Source: Spirodela intermedia
Taxonomy: Eukaryota > Streptophyta > Magnoliopsida > Alismatales > Araceae
DNA length: 64,000 nucleotides
Assembly (NCBI GenBank): GCA_902729315.2
Contig: LR746267.1
Location: 687,001-751,000, forward strand
Reading direction: 5' to 3'
The stretch's first letter is position 1, and every line of letters starts with the position of its first letter. This document shows, in pieces, positions 34,101 to 46,400 of the stretch. The translations under genes were made by a program, and so were the position numbers. Under the pieces are notes generated by a model. It saw nothing but the letters and a program-made list of their open reading frames with translations, ran no database searches and was not told where the DNA came from.

Positions 34101-37100
34101 CATACTGCCCTAAAAGATAGAAACTAGTGAGGACATAAAGTTTGGAAACTTGAATTATCCGCGTGGTCTGCAAATTGTTGTCAAATGTCAGACTCAAAGA
34201 AGCCCGCGTCCTGATGACAAGTTCCAGATTGTTTTATTCAACAGGAAAATAAGAATGAAGAGAAGCGTCTAAGCGTACCTCTATCAGCCTCAGCGACAAA
34301 TATCTGTGACGCTAGTGATAGATCTTTAACCACGGAGATTCCCCCATCCACAGAAATCAAGGCAGACATCTTACACAGCAACAACGAATAGACAACAGAA
34401 ACCTTCTCCCTGGTTTAGAAAAGAATAATAGTTTGTAATTTCACATGATATAAATGAAATCAAAATAGAACGAAGAAGAGAAAAAGGATAACTTACTCGG
34501 CTGAGATATCCACATTTCGCGTCAAAGCATGAAGAACATTTGTAAACAAGAATCCATCTTCATAAGCCCAGGAGGTACCTTGCAAAATGGTATCCATAGC
34601 ATGAAGTATCCTACAAAGCATCTGTTCATCTTTTGTATTTGAGAAAATAACGACACAGTCATAAACACGATGCTTATGTCTATCAACTGCATTTGGACAT
34701 GATATCTCTTTATTTTTTGGCAAAGCCTTTTGCGTCATACTCTCCACAAACATGGTGGACCTATTTTCACTGTTAAAATCAATCTGAATGCCTTTGTCAC
34801 TTGAGAGACTATCTTCTGCAATTTGTCAAATGAAAAACATAGTAAGGGCTGAGAGAGTCTTAACTAATGAAAAATCTTCAATACATTATAAACAAGGCTA
34901 AAAAGAACGAAAAATATGAAGCAGACTAACCGTTATCAGCGGTGATTTTCCCTTCAAGGATGTCCTCAATGTTTGCATCTTCAGCAACAACTTGATTGCA
35001 GGCTTTTCCTGCTTCACTTTCAGTAAGATAATTTGTAAAACCTAAACAAGGGATTTGACTAGCTACACATGCTTGACTTAATTGATTTGCTACTTCACGT
35101 GTCTGAGTCGAGAAATCCACATGGGTATCCCCATCCAGAATTAACTGGCCAAGTGGTGAGCTGGCCACCAGTCCAGAATCCCTGTTGACTTCCCCTGAAG
35201 CATTTTCAGAAGTTTTCTTTCCAGTAAACGAACGAGAATCTAACTGATCCTGAGATGTGGATCCTTGGTGAGGGTTGAATCTAACTACTGGCCCAAATCT
35301 TTCTTTCTCAGTTCCAATGCTACCACCAAATGCCTGACTTGAACAATTTAGGCACTCATCTGCAGAATATTTCGAAATGGGAGACTTGATTTCAGGTAGA
35401 TTGGGTGATAAAAGCATCCTCCTTGCTTCTTGAAATCTTTTCTCCTCAATCTCGTCATCCAAATCAAGCAGCTTCATATAATCATCATGATTCATGTCAT
35501 CAAAACAAGACAACGCATGGCTTTTCCTGATGGTTGCACTTGACTTCTGAGCATGTTCTGAAGCATCAAAGACGGCCGGTGCAACTCTATTGATAAAACT
35601 TGTCGCTGCCTGACCTGGTTCATATCCATACCCTTCATGGCAGACGCCATTCTGTTCAGAAGACCATGAAATATTATTTTGTCGCTCAGCACAATATCTG
35701 GTATCCGAATCATCAGACAATTCTGTAGCAAGATGCTTTCTACCTTTTGAAGAGTGAAACAAATCACCTCTAGATAATGAAGAGACAATGGTTTCAGGGT
35801 TTAAGTTGTTCTCCACCACACGAATCTTATTTTTTGTTTTTAAACCCCAACGGCAATCTCCACCATCTAAAATGTCTTTAGCCTTTCTCTTTGCTCCAAT
35901 ACATTGGGAGTCGCTGATAGCAAGTTCATTCCTATCACGAGAAATGGATTTCGAGATTGGAACTTTCATCTCTCTGGGAAAAGTTCTTCCTTTTTTCCCT
36001 CGTTGTACCACATTCGAATTTTTAGTTTCTTCCCCAGTGAAATTCATAGATGGTGAAACTCGCAAGTTTGTGTCTAACTTGGCTGATGTAGCAACAGCAA
36101 GAGCACTTCTTCCCTGTGATCCCAGGAATTGTGTATCAGAAAAGGTTACATCAGTGGAACATATCACAGAACTTTGCGACTTGTCTCTGACAGAATCCCG
36201 CACAGGGGATTCCAAATCAGAACAAATACCTGAAACTGGTCTGATAGATCCTCCACATGTTTGAGGAAAATGCCATGTGCATGGCAGAGATGTACCATGA
36301 TATTCCATTGGAGTGCAAATATTCTTGGTTTTCTCAGCCTCAATCTGAGAATTTACATCATGTTCAGCACAGGAGAATGTCTTCTGAGGTTTTACAACAC
36401 GTTGCTTTAAAGCTTTACCAGCCTGCAATGCGAATTTATCAGAAATGCATTGCACGCCAAACTATTAAAAGACACGGAATTGAACAGTCACGACTGTAAT
36501 GTTTTGTACATAGTACTTTAGAGAAACGATTAATAATGTTCTGGCATAAAATTATAGAATGATACATAGATTACAAGCTACGAAGTATCCAATTACCTTC
36601 GAATTTCTTTCAACATCAATTTCGAAAGACATTTTTGTTTGCAACGCAATTATTAGATATCTAAGCACTAAAGTGGTACCCATATAACAGGGCATACATT
36701 AAAAGATGTTCTGAGAAAATATATGAGATAGCGGCATTAAAACTCTGGATGTATTCTGAAAACAATGTGCTAATGTATCACTTTCCCAATTATGAACAAA
36801 AGAATTCAGAATTTCAAAACTATGGAGGTTCTAGAAATGAAATGAGTGCTACACCAAATTACCACTGCTATGACCTGGAAATTTCCAGCATGATTTGGAT
36901 GAACTTGGATATGAAAGGTAAAAACTTGCCAAGTAGTACCTTTGAAAGGCCATAAATCCAAGGATCGAAACAACTTAGTAGATAAAGAAAACCAACTCAC
37001 TACTCAAAAATCACAATAAATAAAACAACTGAACGCCTAAAGAAGAAAACATATCACTAGCATACGCAGTGAACAAGGTAAATGTCTGAGCATACCTTAG

Positions 37101-39399
37101 CCAAACCATCAGTACCATCAATGACATATGGAAAGCAGCTGGTAAGCATTTCTAACCTATGCGAGAATTGCATATGATCCTGATTTAATAGACAAAGTTG
37201 TTGAAGAAGTAAATGTTCCTCTGCTTCATGTAGCTTGGCCATTTTCTTAGCATGCTTCAGCTGTTTCTTCTGGAATTTGATTTTATCTTTCAAAAGCTTC
37301 ACATTTGCAGTTTCAGCATCCTGATTTCTTATCATCTTTGTTCCATAGCTCAGAAAATTCTTGAGCCCTTGCCCAGTAGATATTATGGTTTCCATTTTCT
37401 GCTGCAGAATCCCTATCTTTTGCCTCTCTTCTTGTAACTGTTTGGATAAGTGATCGGAAATAGCCTTTTCATCCACCAACTTCTTTCTCTCTATTTCTAA
37501 TTGCCTCATTTGTTCTTCAACCTTTGCTGTCTCTGAATCAGCACGCTTCTTTTCTCTCTGCGTTTTTTTGTTCTCAAACTCGAGTTTCTTCTTTGCTGCA
37601 TCTGTTTTTGATTTCTCTGCAATTAATTTTTCTCTGGCTTCGTTTACTTCAGACCTTGATTCTTCCAAACAATTCCTGAAATCTTCAGCTTTTTTCCTCT
37701 CCATTTCCGAGATTCTCTTTTCGTCTTCCACCTTCTTCTTTTCCATTTTTAGAAGTCTCCATGCCTCAGCAGCTTTATTTCTCTCCTCCTCCACCTTCTT
37801 TTTCTCAAAATCTCCCCTTCTTATCTCTTTCTGCAGGAGTTCCTTCAGCCTTTTTATTTCTGCATCTCCTTCTGAGATGTGGGGTATCAGCTGCTGATTT
37901 TTACCTTGGTTTACTGAACTTCCACTTTCCTTTAACGAAGCTATTTCTGACTTCAATTGACGAACCTCTTTGTCAAGTTTATGTTTGATCTCAAGTGATT
38001 CTTTGTTCAATAGCTGGGCTTGTTCTGCTCGTGTGCGTTCTTCCTCATAGGCTAGAAGAAAATAGTTATCAAAGACAAACTTTAGTGAGCACCTTAACCG
38101 TGACATTTAAAAACGGAAAAGAGAGCAACATCAAAAAATTCAGATGCACCACTGAAAATGTGAAAATATTACACATCAAAAGAGCGTAATCTCAAATAAA
38201 TAGAAAAAGATGGACAGAGGACCTTAAAAACCATCGGTTTGTAAATTGGAAATTATTCTCAACTGCCAGTACGTAAAATGTTCGTATTTGGAGGGGGAAA
38301 AGCCCAAGAGATCACACGTGCTAGCTAACACACGGTGGTTCTTTAGTCAGCAAAGGAACTCATGAGGCAGAGCTGTGGCAAGTCCTAAAGGATCAACAGC
38401 ATCCAAGAATATATTGAAGCAATGGAAATGTCTTCTGAGCATCCAAGAAAATTTCTACAGACGGCTAATGTTGTCCTGAGAGCTTTTTCATAAAGGAGAT
38501 GGATAGTACGATTACCTTTGCACGCTGAAATTGGCATTGGGTAGGCATCAAATCATTTATTTATCCAACGGTTCCACCAACTCGAGCAACCCCAACTTAT
38601 GGGTCGAGTAAAAAGTTTTAAATCATCCTGGAGTGGCCATTGCACATGAGAGCTTTTCCAAATGGAATACGTATCTTCAAATAGACAGGAATGAATGCAC
38701 AACCTAGGCTGGTTTCTTCTTGTGATATTATAAAGCTAACAGGTACTTGTTTGACGATTTGGCTCCTCATTTATGGTTTTCTCTAGTTATCATGTCTTTC
38801 TTCGCCTTTACTCAGTCACATCTTTGAGGTCCTTATGGAGCTAGATACGGTTGTTGCATTAAAGACGAACAAAATAGATTATCCAATTGTAAAATATTAA
38901 CCCTAACAGCCAAAATCCGATCTGTGTTTCTATAAGCCATTGGAATGCTTCATTAGTCCAGTATACGGCCATTTGAGTGATCGATTGGTACACTGACGAA
39001 CCCGCATAGATATGTCTTGTTCAACATCTCGCTTTAAGATCGGGTGAACCTGAGTCTAAAAACTGACCGCTGCAAAATAAGGACGCCAGAGATTTGAAAT
39101 GCACTTACCTCTTTTCAAAACAATTGTCTCATCCTGCAACTTGTTGGTCTGATTCTCGAGCAGCTTCACAGCCTGCCGGAGGGCGTTCCTCTTCTCCTCC
39201 AACTTCACGTACCTCTTCCTCAGCTGTTAGCACCCGCAAACGCCCAACCAAAACGAAATCATCACACAAAAAGCAAAAAACGACCCAACCTGAATCGAAA
39301 TCACGAAAATGACAAGAAAAAGTATCCATCACATTGCCTGCCTACCTCTGCGCAGCAAGAATTGGCCGGTTGCGGATCTATTACCACGTCCGCCGCCAT
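31110..39399 (-). CDS. Large coiled-coil protein resembling MEE22/EMB1611
   Basis: I model nine exons in frame throughout: 39399-39346, 39223-39109, 38051-37096, 36422-34931, 34815-34497, 34409-34279, 33419-32596, 32173-32061 and 31452-31110, giving 1448 aa. The N-terminus (MAADVVIDPQPANSCCAE then KRYVKLEEKRNALRQAVKLL) leads into a long charged coiled coil (residues ~57-330) and KKQLKHAKKMAKLHEAEEHL. A disordered acidic middle carries MKLLDLDDEIEEKRF and LSPNLPEIKSP (exon 4). The helical C-terminal part ends QISAAIGFFEELG. This layout recalls Arabidopsis MEE22/EMB1611, a plant protein needed for embryo development and meristem maintenance; that match is from memory. Molecular function is unknown. 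The gene lies head-to-head with the methyltransferase gene. Introns show nothing but AT-rich DNA and a C14 run near 31906. Confidence 0.8.
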
Positions 39400-40436
39400 A
39401 CCAGTCGGAGGGAAAGGCAACAGGGCGGAATTTTCGCAGACGCCAACGCGACGATCAAGCTGGCGGCGGAGACAAGGGCTGCTGTGCCCCTGCGGCGGCC
39501 GGCGCAGATCGCAGAGTGGGTCGGTGCCACCAAAACCCTCCGAAAACCGAGCTGCAGCGCATTTTTTAGCCGTCCGGCGCACGCCCACCGGCCCGACCGG
39601 AGACGCTGCCCACGTGCCTCATCACGTGTGACGGTTTGATTTTTCCTGGACTAAAAAATATATTCTTCAACGAATAATTCTTGAATGGGCCCGGCCCGCA
39701 TATTAGCACATTCCGGCCCGAAGGCCCGGTATCCGACCCCGAAGCCTTTTCCTTGGCCCCAGGCTTATCGGGGAAGACCTGATGGGTACAATTTAATGGA
39801 TCTTTTAATAAAATAAAAATTAAATGGGAAATACCTGACTAGATAGTAAAATTGAATCATACCCTCAGGGATCACATTCTTCTAGTAAAACAGCATGCAT
39901 TTTAAATGGTTATATCCACAATTTATCATGCGAGAGGGGTCCCGTAGGAACTCCTAATTTTCTTATTTGTAATTATTATTATTTAGTAATAATAATTATT
40001 ATTATTCGTGATTTGCGCTTTCTTCAGCAAAATTAAGGCGCCGAACAATAAAAAAAAATGGCCTCGTTAATTTGCTTGAGACCAAAAGTCAAAGGTCTCT
40101 TTCAAACACATTGGCACAGACATCTCCCTTTCTCTCTCTCTCTCTCTCTCTCTCCCTCTTAAATAGGGGTAATTTTCACACCTTTTTTAGAATTATGTAA
40201 TTATTAAAATATATCAGCGCATTTAAAAATTATTATTATTCTTATCATCTGAGAAAACAGGTATTATTACTGCGTGAGTTTTAGGTGAAAATAATTATCA
40301 TAAAATAGATATGGCCCTCTTGCTCCCTTTATATTACTTGGCAGAGGCGAAGGCTGTGTGAAGAGAGTGGGCGACGGTTGGAGGGAGGTGGCGATCGATC
40401 CCTCCGAGAGTTGGTGGCTGCTGCGAGGAGCGAGCA
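39400..40436. promoter_or_regulatory. Shared ~1.0 kb divergent promoter region
   Basis: This lies between the start codons of the minus-strand MEE22-like gene and the plus-strand methyltransferase gene. The left ~250 bp is GC-rich and the middle AT-rich with ATT/AAT inverted repeats (39966-40010). It has a (CT)n patch at 40132-40156 and a TATA-like TTTATATTACTT near 40327, about 110 bp before the plus-strand start codon. A CACGTG core occurs at about 39612 and ATCACGTGTGA near 39620. Coordinated expression is possible but is inference. Confidence 0.5.
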
Positions 40437-43400
40437 ATGGGCGATGAGGCGGAAGACCGCCACCACAGCAAGGAGGAGGAAATCATGGAGATCAGATCCC
40501 TGCGCCGCATCATCAGTGCGTACCTCAAGTGAGTCGGAGGCCTGCCCCACCTTTTCCTTGCCTCCATCCCGATTTCCCCTCTCTTTACTCCTTTGTTGTG
40601 GTTCCACCGCTGCTGCTGTTAGTCTTCGTTCTTGTTACTCCAGGAGGATGGAGTCGTGGTTATTTGACGTATGGAATTGTTTCTCCTTGGTAATTGGTCG
40701 TTGTTATGGTTGAGGAGGGGATGGCCGTCGGCGTGTTAGAATTTTTCGATAGGGTAGTGTATGTGGAATGGAGATGAAGCGAGTATCATAATGGAGGCAA
40801 GTGTTTGTTTATGATCGTGGTTCCACTCATTCGGCGTCTACATATGTTAACTTTATGCAAACAAAACTAATGTCTTGGTAGGAGGAATTGTCGTCTTGAG
40901 CTGATTGTAAGGAACTGTTATGTAACTAGTACTTTAATATATTGAATCGAAAGCGTCACTCTGACCAGTGTACGTGTCATGGTTTTTTTTTATTGAGTAA
41001 CAAAATAGATCGTAGTTGACTGAAGATAAAACAGATTTAGAGGAAAAAAAATTCGGTACGGGTGGTAATGACACATCGTAGAAGGCATAGTGAATGAGCA
41101 TCCGAATAGGTGATTTTCTTATGTGAACGTTGCTGTATCATAGTGCTCTGAACGCATTATGGATTCTTATATTAACGGTATTGAGGAGATAGATGCCCAT
41201 GAATGACTAGATTCTTACAAGTAGTTCCGAAATCTACTTATATGTATCCCATAAAGAATTAACGGATGAGAGAAGCCAAAGGATGAGGCCTACCAGCATT
41301 CTAGTCCATGCAGCTTGCTTGACCCTGGGAGAAAAATTGAATTTAAAGGTCAGAGAGGTCGAGTTACATAGCTGATGTTGTGGGCTGCTTGATCATGTTC
41401 CAAGCTATCAGAGCGCAAGCACATGGTACTGCTGTAGCTGAAGTTGGTGAATTAGTAGCAATGGGTTTGGCTTCTGGTTGTTGAGTATACAATACAATCA
41501 ACCCGTCCTTTGACCCAAAATGGTTCAGTTTTACACAGAGATGGCCACCAGCTGTGGGTTTGGTTGGCCCAGTTCTTGCTCCAGGAAGTGATACCATCGT
41601 TCTTCATCCATCCGCTCAGAATGTAAGAAGATGGGTATGGTCTTTCCTGACGCTCCTTTTCCATAAGTATGAAGGGAAAAGGACGGATTTTGGGTTGTCC
41701 ATTTTCTGTCCCAAGATTGCATTCCATTATCTTTACGCAGTTATATCTTGATGTTTTCTTTAGGATTACAACTTGGAGATCGTACGAGGGTTATTTGTTT
41801 GGTAATTTATCAGTGAGTGGACAAATCAGCATATTGCTGAATTGCTGGACTTTAGACTCTTTATTTAGCACTACAGTATCATGCAAGCGTGCTTATTCAC
41901 GAATGAGAAAACGCTAGTGTCGGTTTCAGTGAGCAAGTCTTCAGGGAATAAAATGGAGTGTTCAATCAGTCTCACATAAGAGGAAAAATGAATTGCACGG
42001 GTGAAAATCATCCTAATAGATTATTTGTTCATAATTTCTTAGTGAGGATTTACTATCAGCTGGTCTTATATACTTGTCACCTGTTTGCCATTTATGAATT
42101 ATAATCCAGCTTCTATGGAAAGGGAATGGCACTCCATTGTTGCTTTTGCATATCTAAAGTCATATTTTGTATCGTGCCACATTTTCTTGTGTTCTCATTT
42201 TTACGTAGGATTGAACTTTTTAGATGTTTTTTTAATTGTGTATGTCATCCCCAATGTCCGAAACTTCATTTGATTTGATTTGATTTGATTTGATTTGGCA
42301 TTTTGTCAGTAATTCAGACTGAGGATATTTTCCTGCCTGGTCACTGTATTTTATATCATACGTTGTATTATTTTTCATTTTTCCTTTTATCATGTGCGTG
42401 AGAATATGTAATCATTAGAATAGTTTTAATATAGGAATTACCTTTTGCCCATTGTACCAAAATTTTGATTTATACGCTAATTCAGTTGTGAAATTTTAGT
42501 GGGAATGTGTTGATCCTCAAACATTCCCTGTTTTTTTTTTTAATATTTTTCAGTTATTCAGATGCTGCTGAGGCGGATGTTAAAAGATACGAAAGTTCCT
42601 TTAAGAAGCTCTCATGTTCACACAAGGTATCTTGATTCTTGGATTTTTTAATTTCTGTTTTATTTATGTGCCACTTTCGTGCCTATAATGATCAACTAGT
42701 TGGAAAATAGGTCTATGTGAAGGAATACATGTTAGTATGTTAGTTGCCACTTATCATTCATGTTGTGGCTGTGGGTATAAGAATTCTGTAGGAATTTATT
42801 TTATTATTTTAGATGAAGGATAACATCGTATTGCAATAGTAATATATTTTTTGTACTTTTGCAGGCACTTCTTTCTCATTTACCTTCAAAATTTCAGAAA
42901 CTTAGGCGGTAGGTAATCCTTGTGTACATTTGAGGGCAAACTGAGCTTGAGATATCAAGGAAGACTGGAAGAATCTTCTTACATTTTAGTGCTCTGGTGT
43001 TCGTTCTTTGCCTTTTTTTTTTTCCTCTTCAAATAGTATTATGCATAAGCATTTATTCTTTGTGGCAAATGAATTGACTTCTAATTTTCTGGTTGATTGT
43101 GATGATTGCTTTGGATTAGGTCTTGGAGTTGAGATATCTTTATATAAAACACAGTTGTTAGAAGACTGACCCCCTCTCTAGGAAAGGAGAAGAGGACATG
43201 TAATCTTTCCAATTTTGACATGTTTCCTGTGGAGCTGGTATACGTTCTTAGACAAGAGTAAAAAAAAAATATATGTTGAACGACATCTTTTGTTATGATG
43301 TCCTATTGACACAGGTGTAGGATGATTTTTTTTTGTTAAAGTGGCATCACTTTAGTTTGGTGGTCTTACCATCTGACGACCATGTGCCTAAGGGAAGCAT

Positions 43401-46400
43401 GGACTTCTAGACACGCCTCCACTCCACTTAAATCAATTTATTCTGTAGATCTACTTTTTAACTCACTAATTTGTTAGACATCACCAATCTCCTTGAAATA
43501 ATGATGAGAATTTATGTCTTTCTTTCTCTCTTAGTTATTCTAATGACAAATAGTGATTTGTTGACCATTTAAGATGAACATAATTATTCCTCTGCGTTCG
43601 AGTGAGGATTCCTGCTGCAGTACTTGTTTTCTGGGTTTTCTTTTCATCATATAATACTCTTTTTGCAGTTTCCGGTAGGTATTTAGAGCAAAAAATCTTT
43701 AAAAAATTTATGTGCTAGGTGATCTTGTTTCAAACATTAACTCATAATGATGGTTCCTGAGCAGTATGAGTTCGCTTGGAATTATCTTTTATTTATCTAA
43801 GGTTTACTTCAGTTTATGTACTTCTGAACCAAGCTGTTGTTTTTAGAGCATCTTGGTCAAAAACGCTTTCTTTGAAGTGCAAGCGTCTTTTCATTCACAA
43901 CAGATCCTTACAACCTTTTGTGATGCAAGATAATGCTTTCAGGCTGATTCTAGGCTCTACTATGTGGGCGTATTTTTAAACATTGAGCAGCTGGAACACA
44001 TCTCTAGTCGCTAAATGAAGGGAGATTGGGACAGGGAAAGGGAAATGTAAGGAGATAGGTAGATGAAAGGGAAAAAAAAAGAGAGTGAGAGACAATACTT
44101 TGGCAAACTGCTGGCAGCGTCCTCCTGATGTTGGTAGGCGTTTGGTGAACATAAGTTGCTTGTGAAGATAGATAGTCAATGAAGGGGGGGCATAAGATTA
44201 AGGATGGGGCCTATGACTTTGTTGGAGGATTGGAGTGCAATATATGGGTATGGAACTGAGCTGATGAACGTTGGCATTCAATGAGAGAACGGAGAGCTTA
44301 GCAGGCGGGCTTACAAGGAGGATTTAGTGATCCAAAGGATTTTGGAGGTGAAAATAGTTGAGTGTAGTGAGAAGGTTTGGTGGCCTGGACTGCTTTGGTG
44401 GGTTATGGGCTGTCTTTTGGGAGGCGTTAGAAGCTGTGCCAGTGCCTTGCAAGAGAAGAATGGTGGGACGAGCCACCTAAGTACACAAGTTACTTGGGAA
44501 TGTCGAACTGATATATGTGTCCTTTGTTTTAAACTCAAGGGAGGTAGTGACACACTCATGCTGCAAAAACTGATCGGACTTCTGGAGTAAGAAATCATGG
44601 AACTGATGAGAAATCAAACTCGTGACTTGAAAAAAATGATGAAATTTCATAATTCTCACGGAGAAAACATTGTACTAAAACTCCCTTAATGATTATGACT
44701 CATGTGATCATATAGAAAGATTTTATGAGTAAAATCGTGTGTAGTTTGGTACTAAGTTTGTTGTGCACTTTTTGACATTCTCAAGTATTTTACAAGTGCC
44801 ATATATGTGCTTTAGGCATAGTGAGCTTTGGGGAGGGAGCTCTTTCTCGGAAGTTGTTATATTTGCACGAGTGGGATTATGAAAAATAAATAGCTGGGTA
44901 GTTTTTTAAGAAACTTCATCCTAGATACCTTCGGCTTCTGTTTCCATTACGTCTATGAGCCATATGATAGGATCATACGGTTCTTCCATGACTCTGCTTC
45001 CTTCTCTTCCTTCTGCTTCTGTTTCCATTACATCTCTGTGCTATATGATCGCATAATATGGTACTTAGGTTCCCCTTTCTTCATCTTCTCGTTGGTTGCT
45101 CCTTAGAAGTTGTGCAATTTATTTTATGCAGAGTTATATGCCATGCAATGTCATTTATAACCATTTGGTGACTTCTGTGGCATCATTTTGCAGGTGTATA
45201 TCTATCAATGGCTATTTCATCATCAATATGATACAGGTGATCATCCTTCACTTGTCAGTTTCTGAGTTGGCACTACGTTTTCTTACTTGATTTACCCTCT
45301 GTAACATGGAATGACGGTAATTTGTTGATTTATTTTTTGCAGGCATTTGATCCACCCGTGGACATGAGCCAGGATATCGATTTTGATGAGCCTGAAAATA
45401 GAGAAAACGTAAATAGAGATGATACCTTGGAAATAACATCTGAGGTTGAGAAGAATATTCAATCTGTCCAGTGGTCAACCAGGGAATGCAACTCTGTCTC
45501 TGGAAAGGAGCAGTCAACTTTTGTGGAAAGCTACAGGATGGCTGGTAGCTCTAATAACATAGATGACCATAGTGAGGTTGTTAACTGAGGTCATTGGAAC
45601 TTATAAAATATTCCATAGAGCAGGTCATAGTATTTGTTATGAACAATATGGTAAAGGATTATAAATGGGTTCTATGAATTCACTTTAATTTCAATAAGAT
45701 GTTTTTCTTTGATAATGGATGAAAAATTCTCTGGAACCTTTTATGGATAAGACCATGTCTTCTCAGCATCTAGTACAATCACTTGTCCGTTGGTTTCACT
45801 GTTCAGATTGACAATATAGCTGGGCATTGCATTGATGCAATAGGAGATGAAAATTTAAGTTTTGGAAAAATGTGCCTACTCGCGTTTTATCTGATGTCAT
45901 ACAAGTAACCCGTTCAGAATTCTCATTGCAAGTTTTAGATGCGGCATGAAAATTCATGCTTCAGTGAGTTAATCATTGGATGAATCATGTAGGATAATTT
46001 TGATTGACCTAGATTTTTGGGTTATATTCTTTTTGCCTTCTGAAAACTTCTATTATCTTTCTTGTGATCTGTTCATGTAACCTAGATTTGAGGCTATTAG
46101 TGGCAAAGTAGTTGCTTTTTTGCTTCCTCTAGTGGAATCGTCATATGATTTTTGTGACATATCTGGTACTGTTTTTTCTCTGAGGTTGACATTTACGATC
46201 ATAAGTACTATGCCTTTCCTTGTGCCTTTGTAGCTTTGAAACTTTCGGTGGCCAAAGTCAACCACGGGTCACAGTTTGATGTACGTCCTTAAGCTTGCTA
46301 TATTTTTGACACTTTATACTTTTTCTGTCTTCTAGGCGATCCCTTCTCCAAATATGTGCAATGATTCTTCACTTTCGTTGAATGTGCCTTTGGTTGATGT

